Shown: positions 34,514 to 43,742 of the stretch, in pieces
Layout: the number at the start of each line of letters is the position of its first letter
How positions within the stretch are numbered: the first letter of the stretch is position 1
DNA from: Komarekiella delphini-convector SJRDD-AB1
GTDB lineage: Bacteria; Cyanobacteriota; Cyanobacteriia; Cyanobacteriales; Nostocaceae
Length of the DNA stretch: 64,000 bases
Reading direction: 5' to 3'
Assembly: GCF_014831675.1 (NCBI RefSeq)
Contig: NZ_VJXY01000013.1
Span: 62,001-126,000 of the forward strand
Translations under genes and position numbers: made by a program
Notes under the pieces: generated by a model
Database searches by the model: none
Told to the model about the DNA's origin: nothing
The model's input: the letters and a program-made list of their open reading frames with translations, nothing else

Positions 34514-36865
34514 ATGGAATTTTCAATCGCTACACTCCTTGCCAATTTCACCGATGATAAATTGGTAGCTCGTAAAGTTTTAGAAAAGAAACTTGGTTGC
34601 GAGGATGAAGACAGTTTACAAAAACTTCACATTGCCTTGGATGTTCTGGAAAAAATCGGTATTCTAGTAAAAGAACGAGGCAAGTACCGACGTGTCACAG
34701 AAGAAGGAATAATTGAAGCAAAACTTCGTTGTTCTAGTAAAGGCTTTTGCTTCGCTATTCAAGATGTGGAAGGAGCTGAAGATATTTACATCCGCGAAAG
34801 TCATCTGAGTAATGCTTGGAATGGCGATCGCGTTTTAGTAAGAGTTCTCAAAGAAGGTAGTCGCCGCCGCTCTCCCGAAGGAGAAGTCAAGCTAATTCTA
34901 GAACGTTCTAACCACACTTTACTAGCACGGATCAAACAGGTAGAAAGCGGTTTCCGGGCTGTACCTTTAGATGATCGACTACTGTTTGAACTCAAAATTC
35001 AGGCCAACGGCGCGAAATTAGAAGAAGCGATTGATCACCTTGCTCACGTAGAAGTCCTGCGTTACCCATTGGCACAATATCCCCCATTGGGCCGGGTAGT
35101 CCAAATCCTCGGCAGCGATGCTGAAGCTGCTGCTGATATAGATTTGGTAACATGTAAACATGACCTTTCCCGCAATTTCCCGGATAATGTACTAGAAGCA
35201 GCAGCAAAGTTACCCAAAAGATTGCTAAAAGCAGACCTGAAAAATCGTCTGGATTTACGTAATTTGTTTACCCTAACCATCGCAGGGGTGAATGGTGATT
35301 CTAAAGTTATAGAAAATGCTTTCAGCTTGGAAAGAACCTCATCCGGAAATTGGCTTTTGGGAGTTCATACCAGCGATGTTTCGCACTATGTTCAACCCGA
35401 TGAACCCCTAGATAGGGAAGCATTCAAGCGGGGAAAGTCAGTTTATCTGGGTGAGTTAATGCTGCCAATGCTGCCAGATACCGTAGCAGAACGCTGTTCT
35501 TTAGTACCTGGAAGCGATCGCTTAACCATCTCTTTTTTAATTACCATTGACCCACAATCAGGACAAGTGGTGGAGTGGGAAATTCAATCCAGCGTCATTA
35601 AAGTAGACACAGCACTAACTACAGAACAAGCTCAAGCAATTCTAGTCGGTCAACATAAAGAGAAATCCGCAGAGGTGATTGAAACACTGCAAGACTTGCA
35701 AACTTTGCAAAAAGCAGTAAAACAGTCACGGTTAGCTCGTGGGAGCCTACAGTTAAATCTACCACCCAGCCAAAATCCCTACTATGATGAGGGGATTCTG
35801 GGAGCCGTGGTAGTAAATGATTTACCTGTGCGATCGCTATTAACGGAGTTCGTGCTACTAGTCAATCAACTGATAGCAAACCACTTAAGCGCCCTAAGTA
35901 TTCCCGCCATCTGGCGAGTCCAAGGCTCACCGGATACTGAAGATGTCCAAGAAATGCTGAAATTGGCAATCAATTTAGGCGTGGAACTATCACTAGATCC
36001 AGAAGTAGATATCCAACCCCTCGATTATCAACAGTTGACCAGAGCTTTTGCAGAATCTCCTTCGGAGCAAGTTCTAACTTACTTGTTGCAAGACACGCTC
36101 AAGCCAGCGGTATATACCACTACCAAAGGATCTCACTTTGGTCTGGCACTACCGGAATATACTCACTTCAGCGCCCCCTTACGGCGTTATCCAGATTTAC
36201 TCATGCAAAGAGTGTTTTATTCACTACTTGAACACGGGCGCGATCGCCGTAATACCCGTGTCAAAGAGCGTGTGAATCTCCGTCACTCCTCCTGTCATGA
36301 AGAAATCAACTGGAACGTTTTACCTCCAGAATTGCAACAAGAACTTCAAAACGATTTGACTAGGGTAATTGTCCAGATCAACGACCGGGAAAAAGAAGTC
36401 CAAGAAGCCGAAGCTGATTTAGCAGGACTGCAAAAAGCCCAACTGATGAAACAGCGCATCGGTCAAGTCTTTCAAGGCGTGATTACCGGTGTTCAATCCT
36501 ATGGTTTCTTTGTAGAAATTGAAGTACCAGCAGCAGAAATTGAGTCCAGCGGTAATCCTGGTGTGCCTTTGAGAGTTGAAGGACTAGTACACGTCAGTTC
36601 CCTCAAAGACGATTGGTATGAATATCGTGCCAGACAACAAGCACTGTTTGGTCGCAAAAATCGCGCTTCCTATAGATTAGGCGATCGCGTTGCTGTACAA
36701 GTTAAAAGTGTCGATTATTACCGTCAGCAAATTGATTTGGTAACTGTCGGTAGCGATGGTGTAGCTAAAGCATCTCTAGGTGGTTCCAATGATGATCCTT
36801 CAGATCTCTACTTACCTAATGACATTGAATCTGACGACATAGACCCTTATGGTGAGGATGAGTAA
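34514..36865 (+). CDS. Ribonuclease R / RNase II family exoribonuclease
   Basis: The 783-residue protein has an N-terminal winged-helix-like and cold-shock-like region (1-190) and then the RNB catalytic domain. RNB motifs are RLDLRNLFTLTIAG-like near 245, GVHTSDVSHYVQPDEPLDREAFKRG with the catalytic aspartates (about 292-316), MLPDTVAERCSLVPG and THFSAPLRRYPDLLMQR (about 555). A C-terminal S1 domain lies at about 650-745 (GQVFQGVITGVQSYGFFVEI). It degrades RNA 3' to 5'. The C-terminus is acidic. UbiX starts 17 bp downstream, suggesting co-transcription. Confidence 0.93.
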   Translation: MEFSIATLLANFTDDKLVARKVLEKKLGCEDEDSLQKLHIALDVLEKIGILVKERGKYRRVTEEGIIEAKLRCSSKGFCFAIQDVEGAEDIYIRESHLSNAWNGDRVLVRVLKEGSRRRSPEGEVKLILERSNHTLLARIKQVESGFRAVPLDDRLLFELKIQANGAKLEEAIDHLAHVEVLRYPLAQYPPLGRVVQILGSDAEAAADIDLVTCKHDLSRNFPDNVLEAAAKLPKRLLKADLKNRLDLRNLFTLTIAGVNGDSKVIENAFSLERTSSGNWLLGVHTSDVSHYVQPDEPLDREAFKRGKSVYLGELMLPMLPDTVAERCSLVPGSDRLTISFLITIDPQSGQVVEWEIQSSVIKVDTALTTEQAQAILVGQHKEKSAEVIETLQDLQTLQKAVKQSRLARGSLQLNLPPSQNPYYDEGILGAVVVNDLPVRSLLTEFVLLVNQLIANHLSALSIPAIWRVQGSPDTEDVQEMLKLAINLGVELSLDPEVDIQPLDYQQLTRAFAESPSEQVLTYLLQDTLKPAVYTTTKGSHFGLALPEYTHFSAPLRRYPDLLMQRVFYSLLEHGRDRRNTRVKERVNLRHSSCHEEINWNVLPPELQQELQNDLTRVIVQINDREKEVQEAEADLAGLQKAQLMKQRIGQVFQGVITGVQSYGFFVEIEVPAAEIESSGNPGVPLRVEGLVHVSSLKDDWYEYRARQQALFGRKNRASYRLGDRVAVQVKSVDYYRQQIDLVTVGSDGVAKASLGGSNDDPSDLYLPNDIESDDIDPYGEDE

Positions 36866-36882
36866 AATCAACTAATATATTC

Positions 36883-37503
36883 GTGTCAAATAACACTAAA
36901 CCGCTGATTTTAGGTATATCAGGCGCATCTGGTCTGATTTACGCTGTTCGTGCTCTCAAGTTTCTATTAGAAGCGGAGTATAGGATTGAACTAGTTGCTT
37001 CTAAATCAACCTACATGGTTTGGCAATCGGAGCAGGATATCCGTATGCCACCAGAACCCACTGCACAAGAGCAATTCTGGCGAGAACAAGCCGGAGTTGC
37101 ACTTTTAGGTAAACTACGTTGCCATCCTTGGAGTGATGTCGGAGCCAATATCGCCAGTGGTTCCTTTCCCACTCTAGGGATGATTGTCATGCCATGTAGT
37201 ATGAGTACAGTGGCAAAGCTAGCAGTTGGCTTAAGTTCAGATTTACTAGAACGAGCCGCAGATGTCCAACTCAAAGAAGGACGAAAGCTAGTCATTGTCC
37301 CCCGTGAAACTCCTTTTAGCCTGATTCACTTGCGTAACTTAACAACTTTGGCAGAAACCGGAGTCAGAGTTGTCCCTGCTATTCCCGCTTGGTATCACAA
37401 TCCCCAAACCATTGAGGATTTAGTTGATTTTGTAGTCGCCCGTGCTTTAGATCAACTCGATATTGACTGTATCCCAATTCAGCGGTGGCAAGGTCATCGT
37501 TAA
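36883..37503 (+). CDS. ubiX: Flavin prenyltransferase UbiX
   Basis: UbiX makes prenylated FMN, the cofactor of UbiD decarboxylases. The 206-residue product begins MSNNTKPLILGISGASGLIYAVR from a GTG at 36883, with the FMN-binding GISGASG motif. MPCSMSTVAKLAVGLSSDLLERAADV, and LVIVPRETPFSLIHLRNL in the second half, are the conserved UbiX segments. The start is 17 bp after the RNase gene. Confidence 0.94.
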   Translation: MSNNTKPLILGISGASGLIYAVRALKFLLEAEYRIELVASKSTYMVWQSEQDIRMPPEPTAQEQFWREQAGVALLGKLRCHPWSDVGANIASGSFPTLGMIVMPCSMSTVAKLAVGLSSDLLERAADVQLKEGRKLVIVPRETPFSLIHLRNLTTLAETGVRVVPAIPAWYHNPQTIEDLVDFVVARALDQLDIDCIPIQRWQGHR

Positions 37504-37610
37504 AGTATGAAGTATGTAGTGTGAAGGATGAAGTATGAAGTGGAAAATTTCAGCCTTCAGCCTTTAGCCTTCATTACTTTATTCTTTATCCTTTATCCTT
37601 TCCTAATCCT
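37504..37610. repeat. Short tandem repeats in spacer
   Basis: Repeats of the form GTATGAA/GGATGAA (37505-37540) are followed by CAGCCTT/TAGCCTT and TATCCTT units (37550-37600), i.e. opposing heptamer tracts. They lie just upstream of the next gene. Confidence 0.6.
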
Positions 37611-38324
37611 ATGGCTGTAATTCGTTTAATTTTATTGGTGGCTGTACTGGGAGGATTAACGCTATTGTTAGTCCAAAATTGGTCACCTACCTTATCGCTA
37701 GTATTTTTGGGTATGCGAACTCAACCCTTGCCACTAGCGATGTGGATTTTATTTAGTACTGCCACCGGTGCTTTTACGTCTATAGCGATCGCTACTTTGT
37801 TTAAATTATCCAATTATTTTGCAGGAGGGCAACGCCAAACCTTTTATAAATCAACAGCAACTTCATCACGTGCAAAAGCAACTCGTAGAGAAGAACCTAC
37901 ATCCTCTCCTACTAGTCCCCCACCACCAGCAAGTAAAACAAAATACCCTACCAGTGATGAATTTGATGATTGGGAGACAAATAGTAGTGGAGATGATGAT
38001 TGGAACTTTGATGAAAAGCCCGAACAAGAGCCTACCCCCAGTGCTAAAACTCAACAGGTTAAAGACTCTCAAACCTACGAACGTCAACAAACAGAACCTA
38101 AAAGCAGTTCTCAGTCGGGTTCCGTTTACTCCTACAGCTACCGGGAGCCAAAAAACACTGCTGCGGGAAAAACTGAATCAGTTTACGATGCCGATTACCG
38201 GGTAATAATTCCACCTTATCAACCACCGACTGCGAATCAAGTGGACGCCGATGCCGATGATGATGATTGGAAATTTTTTGATGATGACGATTCAAAGGAT
38301 GGAGATGAACGCTCCCGTCGATGA
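37611..38324 (+). CDS. LapA-like (DUF1049-type) membrane protein with acidic tail
   Basis: The 237-residue protein has two N-terminal membrane helices (VIRLILLVAVLGGLTLLLVQ and MWILFSTATGAFTSIAIAT) separated by a short loop with LSLVFLGMRTQPLPLA, the pattern of LapA/DUF1049 proteins. The remaining 150 residues are cytoplasmic, low-complexity and very acidic (FDDWETNSSGDDDWNFDEKP, then DADADDDDWKFFDDDDS). Function is unknown. Its stop is 4 bp from the end of a convergent small gene. Confidence 0.8.
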   Translation: MAVIRLILLVAVLGGLTLLLVQNWSPTLSLVFLGMRTQPLPLAMWILFSTATGAFTSIAIATLFKLSNYFAGGQRQTFYKSTATSSRAKATRREEPTSSPTSPPPPASKTKYPTSDEFDDWETNSSGDDDWNFDEKPEQEPTPSAKTQQVKDSQTYERQQTEPKSSSQSGSVYSYSYREPKNTAAGKTESVYDADYRVIIPPYQPPTANQVDADADDDDWKFFDDDDSKDGDERSRR

Positions 38325-38328
38325 ATGC

Positions 38329-38523
38329 CTATTTGATACCACAGCGCTCTCTGGACTCTTGCTTGACCTTACCAGTCATCGCAGCTTCCTGTAAAGTCAT
38401 GAAAGCATTAAAATCTTCCAAGTCATAGCGGGTAGTCAACAGTTGTCTTAGTTGATTTTCTGCTTCTACAGTCAAATAGCCAGTTGCTAAAGCTCTTTGT
38501 ACAACGTCACGAATTCGAGTCAT
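38329..38523 (-). CDS. Small conserved hypothetical protein (64 aa)
   Basis: From the ATG at 38523 the protein reads MTRIRDVVQRALATGYLTVE and continues AENQLRQLLTTRYDLEDFNAF. It is helical and charged, without a membrane segment. The pattern looks like a genuine small cyanobacterial protein, but no named family was recognised. An in-frame ATG 15 bp upstream is an alternative. It converges with the LapA-like gene. Confidence 0.6.
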   Translation of the reverse strand: MTRIRDVVQRALATGYLTVEAENQLRQLLTTRYDLEDFNAFMTLQEAAMTGKVKQESRERCGIK

Positions 38524-38596
38524 GGTTTGCCATCTCATTCATACTACATTTATTGATTTGGGCTTACTCAGGTGGAATATGCAGTAGTTTTTGTGC

Positions 38597-38881
38597 CTAA
38601 ACCATCAAATTGGCAAATATTGCTTGTGCAATGTCGGAAATTGAGTCATTATTTACACCTTTATCGGAAACATTTTGTTGATTAGGGCCTGTTATTACTA
38701 AACTTTTAGAAGTTGCACACTGTGCCACTAAAAACACAGTATTTTTTACACCTAAAATTTCCCTACCAGACATAGAGTCTTGGTTGTTTGTGTAGACAGA
38801 AATTGTTTGGATAAAGTTTCCAACAAGCTTTGTTAAATTTCCGTTAAGCCTAAAGATACCTAAGCAACAATGCCAAGTCAC
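38597..38881 (-). pseudogene. Possible relic of an adhesin/haemagglutinin C-terminus
   Basis: A 94-residue frame without a convincing start contains NTVFLVAQCATSKSLVITGP. This recalls the C-terminal (L)VAQ.C....S.F.VTGRGGLP motif of cyanobacterial filamentous-haemagglutinin-like proteins, followed here by degraded sequence instead of the GGLP part. If correct, only the last fragment of such a gene remains. Evidence is thin. Confidence 0.25.
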
Positions 38882-38991
38882 CTAACGACAGTTACTAAAT
38901 TCGTTATAAATTTATCGTTTATTTATTCTGGTTTTATAGAAGAATCGTTAATATATTGCCTTAGTTACTTTAAATACATAAATAAACGATA

Positions 38992-40719
38992 ATGGCAACA
39001 CTTGATTCAAATCAAATAGAAGATGAATTTATCGAAGCTAAAAATAATTGGGAGTTAGAAAAGTTATACGTAGATTTGGCATCTGCAAAAGGAAAAGCCT
39101 TGACACCTGTTGAAAAGAAATTCCTCAGAGGTTTACTTTGTGGTTGTAGTCCTGCCGAAATTGCAAACATTGTTTATCAAAGTCGTAGTAGCAGTACTGT
39201 TAGAGTTTATCTTTCTAATGGAGTATATAAATACATAGAAGAAATGCTGAGTGCTCAATTAGGCTACTCAGTCAAAGTGAAAAACTGGAGTCGCGTGACT
39301 CATTTACTAGAAAAGGCTGGGTATAAAAAAGGTTGGTTGCAAATACAATCAGCAATCACCCCAGTCAAAAATCCCAAAGAAAAAGACACTGATTTAATTC
39401 CTAAATCAGTTCAGATACAAGATTGGGGCGAAGCTATTGATGTTAGTGCATTTCACGGAAGGACAACAGAACTAACAACAGTTCAAAAATGGATTGTGCA
39501 AGAGCGTTGCCGATTAGTGGTAGTTCTGGGTATGGGGGGAATTGGTAAAACTGCTTTTTCAGTAAAACTGGCAGACGAAAATAAAGATAAGTTTGAGTAT
39601 GTCATCTGGCGATCGCTACGTCTTGCGCCACCTTTAGAAGTAATCTTAAATCAACTCATAGAAATTTTGTCCTCATCAGAGACAAAAAGTACAGAAACTT
39701 TGGACAGCAGAATTTCCCAACTGATTGATTGTTTACGTTCCTCTCGTTGTCTAATTGTTTTAGACCATATTGACTCTATTTTGTGCAATAGCCATGACGA
39801 TGAAACACCAGAATATTCTGCTATATCAGTTGATAATTCCAGTATAAAAAATGCTTTTTCGCTCGTCCCTCAGATTCAGTATCGTCAAGGTTACGAGGGT
39901 TATAGAGAATTAATTAGAAGACTGGGAGACTCACAACATCAAAGTAGCTTAGTGTTAACAAGTCGGGAAAAACCCCCCGCGTTTCAAGCAATAGAAGGAG
40001 AAAAATTACCTGTTCGCTCTTTAAAATTAACTGGCTTAAGTCAGTTAGAAAACATCCTCATTCTCAAAGCTAAAGGATTGACCAGCCTAAAAGAAGAGGA
40101 ATGTAGAGTATTGAACTACTGGTATGCAGGTAATCCATTATTTATAAAGTTAGTTGCTACCACTATTCAAGAATTATTTGGTGGCAATATATATGAGTTT
40201 ATACAACAGGGTACTGTCGTTTTTGGAGAAATTCGGGCAATTTTAGACCAACAGTTTAGTCGGTTATCTGAGTTAGAAAAGCAGATTATGTACTGGATTG
40301 CCCTCAATCAAGATTTTGTCTCAGTACGCGAGTTACAAAAAGACGTTATATCAGGGTTTTCCAAAAGATTATCGCAAAGATTAATCTTGGAGGCTATGGA
40401 GTTATTACAAAAGCGATGTCTAATCGACAAGGCTTCTCTACAAGAGGCTTGTCTGCGACACGCTGCGCGTAGCTTGCTTCCCCGTAGGGGTACGCCAACG
40501 CCTACGCTCATTGAGAAGGCTCCGCCGGCGCTAATCGAAAACGAAGCATCTAGTTTTACTCAAACCCCAGTATTAGCAGAGTATATAATCGAACGCTTAA
40601 TTGAAGAAGATTTTAAATTAAGTGAAGCTAAAGATAGCTATTTATTGATGAACAACACAATTTTTACAGCACAACTGAAAAACTACATTCAAGAAAATCG
40701 GCTGAATGTGGAAAGGTAA
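38992..40719 (+). CDS. NB-ARC (STAND) ATPase with vMAP-like N-terminal module, no sensor repeats
   Basis: The 575-residue protein starts with a helical module (LYVDLASAKGKALTPVEKKF, LLCGCSPAEIANIVYQ, residues 20-120) like the N-terminal domain found in cyanobacterial STAND proteins of vWA-MoxR-type systems. The NB-ARC domain follows with Walker A GMGGIGKTAF (about 181-190), Walker B CLIVLDHID (about 252-260), SLVLTSREKP and GNPLFIKL. STAND NTPases are signal-dependent switches, usually with WD40/TPR sensors; none is present here. Residues about 480-518 are encoded by GC-rich dispersed-repeat DNA (40430-40545), unlike the AT-rich rest. aroK starts 68 bp downstream. Confidence 0.87.
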   Translation: MATLDSNQIEDEFIEAKNNWELEKLYVDLASAKGKALTPVEKKFLRGLLCGCSPAEIANIVYQSRSSSTVRVYLSNGVYKYIEEMLSAQLGYSVKVKNWSRVTHLLEKAGYKKGWLQIQSAITPVKNPKEKDTDLIPKSVQIQDWGEAIDVSAFHGRTTELTTVQKWIVQERCRLVVVLGMGGIGKTAFSVKLADENKDKFEYVIWRSLRLAPPLEVILNQLIEILSSSETKSTETLDSRISQLIDCLRSSRCLIVLDHIDSILCNSHDDETPEYSAISVDNSSIKNAFSLVPQIQYRQGYEGYRELIRRLGDSQHQSSLVLTSREKPPAFQAIEGEKLPVRSLKLTGLSQLENILILKAKGLTSLKEEECRVLNYWYAGNPLFIKLVATTIQELFGGNIYEFIQQGTVVFGEIRAILDQQFSRLSELEKQIMYWIALNQDFVSVRELQKDVISGFSKRLSQRLILEAMELLQKRCLIDKASLQEACLRHAARSLLPRRGTPTPTLIEKAPPALIENEASSFTQTPVLAEYIIERLIEEDFKLSEAKDSYLLMNNTIFTAQLKNYIQENRLNVER

Positions 40720-40787
40720 ACTAGAGTGAAGAGTTAGAAGTTAAGACAACTTATAACTCAGTACTCATAACTGGAGCAAAGCGACTG

Positions 40788-41333
40788 GTGAGCAGCTTAT
40801 TACAAGGAGTCAATCTGTACTTAATTGGCATGATGGGCGCTGGTAAAACGACGGTAGGACGTTTACTAGCGAAACATCTAGGTTATGGGTTTGTGGATAC
40901 AGATGATGTCATTATCAAAGCAGCAGGTAAATCCATCAATCAGTTATTTGCCCAAGAAGGTGAAGCTGGGTTTCGTCAGTTAGAAAGCGACGTGCTGGCA
41001 CAAATCTGCGCTTATACAAAGTTGACCATAGCAACCGGTGGGGGTATAGTGTTGCGGCAAGAAAACTGGGGTTACTTGCACCACGGTTTGATAGTGTGGC
41101 TAGATGTGCCAATAGAGCTACTGTACAGCCGCTTAGCTGAAGACACTACAAGACCACTCTTGCAAGACGCTGATCCCAAGGGTAAATTGCGATCGCTCCT
41201 TGAACAACGAACACCACTTTACTCTCAAGCCGATTTGCGAATCACCGTTCAAGAGGAAGAAACACCTGAAGAAATTACCAAGCGAGTACTTGAGGCAATT
41301 CCTAGTGTTCTCAAACCCCAAGTCTCTCATTAA
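40788..41333 (+). CDS. aroK: Shikimate kinase
   Basis: Shikimate kinase phosphorylates shikimate in the chorismate pathway. The 181-residue product has Walker A GMMGAGKTTVGR (about 14-25), the shikimate-binding DTDD and GFRQLESDVL segments, and TIATGGGIVLR (about 83-93). The RPLLQDAD lid region and the final adenine loop are also present. The start is GTG at 40788. Length is normal. Confidence 0.95.
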   Translation: MSSLLQGVNLYLIGMMGAGKTTVGRLLAKHLGYGFVDTDDVIIKAAGKSINQLFAQEGEAGFRQLESDVLAQICAYTKLTIATGGGIVLRQENWGYLHHGLIVWLDVPIELLYSRLAEDTTRPLLQDADPKGKLRSLLEQRTPLYSQADLRITVQEEETPEEITKRVLEAIPSVLKPQVSH

Positions 41334-41882
41334 GAAGACTCAAATTACCAAATTTTGACCAATGATTCCTTAATGGTACAGAGCAAGCGAATTGATCCTG
41401 GGGTCAATCCAAAATCTGTCTTGGAAAGTTCTGTTCGCCCTACAGCCCTTTGGGCATCCTACGGCAGGCGTTGGCGGAGCCATCGCTATGCGGGTCTTAC
41501 TACCCAACTGTCTTTTAGAACGGTTGCCTTGTGTCTTCTGGACACAAGGGAGAGGCGCAAAGCCTTGCGCCTCTCGGCAGTGAACAGACCATCGGATAGC
41601 GCAGCGTAAAGCCTTCTCTTCTCCTATCGGAGACACTTCGTGAACGAGAGGCTTCGCCAACGGCATGGCTTCGCTTAGAGCGAGTCCGCGAGCGTCGGAA
41701 GCCTCCGCACCCTGCGGGAAGCAAGCTACAGACTTTCCGCAAAATCTAAAATCTAAAATTGTCTGACCATCACTTGCTTGTTGTAGTCAAACAAACATAC
41801 TCAATATCATCAGAGATTGTGAGGAGTTCCAAAGTCTTCTACACTGACTGGAATAGGTTTTAACTCTTAACGGCGGCTCCTC
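41334..41882. repeat. Repeat-filled spacer with triple-hairpin dispersed repeat
   Basis: About 550 bp between aroK and argB. Bases 41484-41594 closely match 53827-53938. The shared block carries three successive hairpins: an imperfect one around CTTTTAGAACGG, CCTTGTGTC/GACACAAGG, and GAGGCGCAA/TTGCGCCTC. Around it are GC-rich palindromic pieces and CAGACTTTCCGC, also shared with the second locus. Several open frames here read through repeats and are not genes. Confidence 0.75.
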
Positions 41883-42779
41883 ATGACGGTCAACGATACT
41901 GAGTACATCAGGCAAGCTGAAGCCACTCGTGTGCGCGTGCTAAGTGAAGCACTACCTTACATTCAACAATTCACCGGTCGCACTGTTGTTGTGAAGTATG
42001 GTGGCGCGGCGATGAAAGACAGCACACTCAAAGATCAAGTCATCCGCGATATTGTGTTTTTATCCTGCGTCGGCTTGCGCCCAATTCTAGTACACGGCGG
42101 TGGCCCAGAAATTAACAGTTGGTTAGATAAATTGGGAATTGAAGCGCAATTTAAGAATGGTCTACGAGTCACTGATGCCCCCACAATGGATGTGGTGGAA
42201 ATGGTTTTAGTCGGTCGAGTTAATAAAGAAATTGTCTCTCTAATTAACCAAGCTGGAGGCTTAGCAGTAGGACTTTGCGGCAAAGACGGTAATCTATTTA
42301 CAGCCCGTCCGCAAGGTCAAGAAGGCATTGGCTTTGTAGGGGAAGTCAGCAATGTAAATATCAAGGTTTTGGAGACTTTAGCTAGTAATGGCTATATTCC
42401 TGTAGTGTCCAGTGTAGCCGCCGACGAGTCAGGACAAGCTTACAATATTAACGCCGATACTGTGGCTGGTGAAATAGCGGCAGCATTAGGAGCAGAAAAG
42501 TTGATTTTATTGACTGATACTAGGGGTATTTTAAAAGATTACAAAGACTCCTCTACCTTGATTGCGAAAGTAGATATTCGTGAAGCCCGCGATTTGATTG
42601 CCAATGGTGTAGTCAGTGGTGGGATGATTCCAAAAGTCAATTGTTGTGTGCGATCGCTTGCTCAAGGAGTACGTGCAGCACACATCATTGATGGACGCAT
42701 TCCCCACGCCCTGTTACTAGAAATCTTTACTGACGTTGGGATCGGTACTATGATTCTTGGTTCCCAGTTTACTTCTTAG
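41883..42779 (+). CDS. argB: Acetylglutamate kinase ArgB
   Basis: ArgB phosphorylates N-acetylglutamate, the controlled step of arginine synthesis in cyanobacteria (target of PII). The 298-residue product has [11 protein letters not shown] (about 37-47), [22 protein letters not shown] and [13 protein letters not shown]. The N-terminal helix that binds arginine in inhibitable enzymes ([20 protein letters not shown]) and [13 protein letters not shown] at the C-terminal side are present. GGCGGCTCCTC precedes the ATG. It stands alone. Confidence 0.96.
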   Translation: MTVNDTEYIRQAEATRVRVLSEALPYIQQFTGRTVVVKYGGAAMKDSTLKDQVIRDIVFLSCVGLRPILVHGGGPEINSWLDKLGIEAQFKNGLRVTDAPTMDVVEMVLVGRVNKEIVSLINQAGGLAVGLCGKDGNLFTARPQGQEGIGFVGEVSNVNIKVLETLASNGYIPVVSSVAADESGQAYNINADTVAGEIAAALGAEKLILLTDTRGILKDYKDSSTLIAKVDIREARDLIANGVVSGGMIPKVNCCVRSLAQGVRAAHIIDGRIPHALLLEIFTDVGIGTMILGSQFTS

Positions 42780-43126
42780 GGGAAGAGGGGAAGAGGGGCA
42801 GGGGAGCGGAGGAGCGGAGGAGCGGAGGGGAAGAGGGGCAGGGGGGCAGGGGGAGCACGGGAGGTAGGGAAGATATGTTTTGCAATGCAACAATGAATTT
42901 TTGATATTCGCAAACGAACCTTTGATATTCGTGAACGAATCTTTGATATTCACAAACGAACCTTTGATATTCGCAAACGAATCTTTGATATTCACAAACG
43001 AACCTTTGATATTCGCAAACGAACCTTTGATATTCGCAAACGAACCTTTGATATTCGCAAACGAACCTTTGATACTTGCCTCCCCTGCTCCCCCTGCTCC
43101 CCCTGCTCCTCTACTCCCTTACTCCC
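42780..43126. repeat. Compound repeat with eight 21-bp tandem units between purine and pyrimidine runs
   Basis: A G-rich run (42781-42870) precedes eight full 21-bp units and one partial unit starting at 42896 (unit AACCTTTGATATTCGCAAACG with variants). A C-rich run follows at 43080-43125. Units alternate between AACC and AATC starts and between TTCGC and TTCAC. Both strands stay open over the array because 21 is a multiple of three, but the heptapeptide frames have no support as genes. Confidence 0.88.
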
Positions 43127-43561
43127 CTACCGAGGATAGGTAATGATAACGCGCGATCGCCCCCGATCAAATGGTGTCCGCCGCCAGGAATTATTTATAA
43201 TCACTGGGTTAACTAGCGTTGAGTCTCGAATTGTCGGATTAATCAAAGTTGGATTAATTAGCGTGGAATTTTTGACGTTTTGTCTTAACTGAGGATAGGA
43301 ATCGTGGTAATTAGTCCGTCTCGTCGGCATTAGTCCCGTTGCTGGATCTACAGGCATGGGAGCGGGAATCGGACTACCGTAAATAAAAGAACCAACAGCA
43401 GGCGATGTCTGACGACAAGCTGCTCCGCAGCTACGGCTGATTCCAGAAGCGCCATCAATCACGATCACAGGCTGGGCAAAAGCTGGGGCAATTGCGCTCA
43501 TAACTGATAGACTTATGCTTGCTCCCAACAAATTCAGTTGCGAATGCTTGATTTTCAGCAT
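43127..43561 (-). CDS. Exported hypothetical protein with Asn/Ile/Thr repeats
   Basis: The 144-residue protein has a signal peptide (LLGASISLSVMSAIAPAFA, cleavage before QPVIV). The mature part has a Cys pair in SRSCGAACRQ, a Pro-rich segment and short repeats of the form STLINPTLINPT and STLVNPVIINN. The tail is basic (RGRSRVIITYPR). No family was recognised. It probably acts in the periplasm or outside. Its stop borders the compound tandem-repeat locus. Confidence 0.7.
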   Translation of the reverse strand: MLKIKHSQLNLLGASISLSVMSAIAPAFAQPVIVIDGASGISRSCGAACRQTSPAVGSFIYGSPIPAPMPVDPATGLMPTRRTNYHDSYPQLRQNVKNSTLINPTLINPTIRDSTLVNPVIINNSWRRTPFDRGRSRVIITYPR

Positions 43562-43742
43562 ATTTTGCTCACCTGCATTTGATAAATTGGCATAATTAAC
43601 ACCAAAGACCTAGAAAATAGCTGCAACTACTTGGTTAAAATTTTAAAAGTTTATCAACGTTAATATTGCCAGCTTCTAAAAAGATTCCAAAAAGATTGCT
43701 GGCATTGGCAAAATTAAAGCAGTGCTGATTTGTGTGCAGAAC

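Noticed and set aside
41355-41742. Several overlapping open frames on both strands between aroK and argB.
   Set aside because: They read through dispersed palindromic repeats also found at 53.7-53.9 kb; no conserved-looking protein sequence.
42896-43078. Regular repeats that might be taken for a CRISPR array.
   Set aside because: The units are directly adjacent with no spacers, and no cas genes are nearby.
42880-43143. Open frame encoding heptapeptide repeats (ANEPLIF type) over the 21-bp tandem array.
   Set aside because: The frame is open only because the unit length is a multiple of three; the start is a TTG without a ribosome site, and the opposite strand is equally open. The flanks are homopolymer-like repeat runs.
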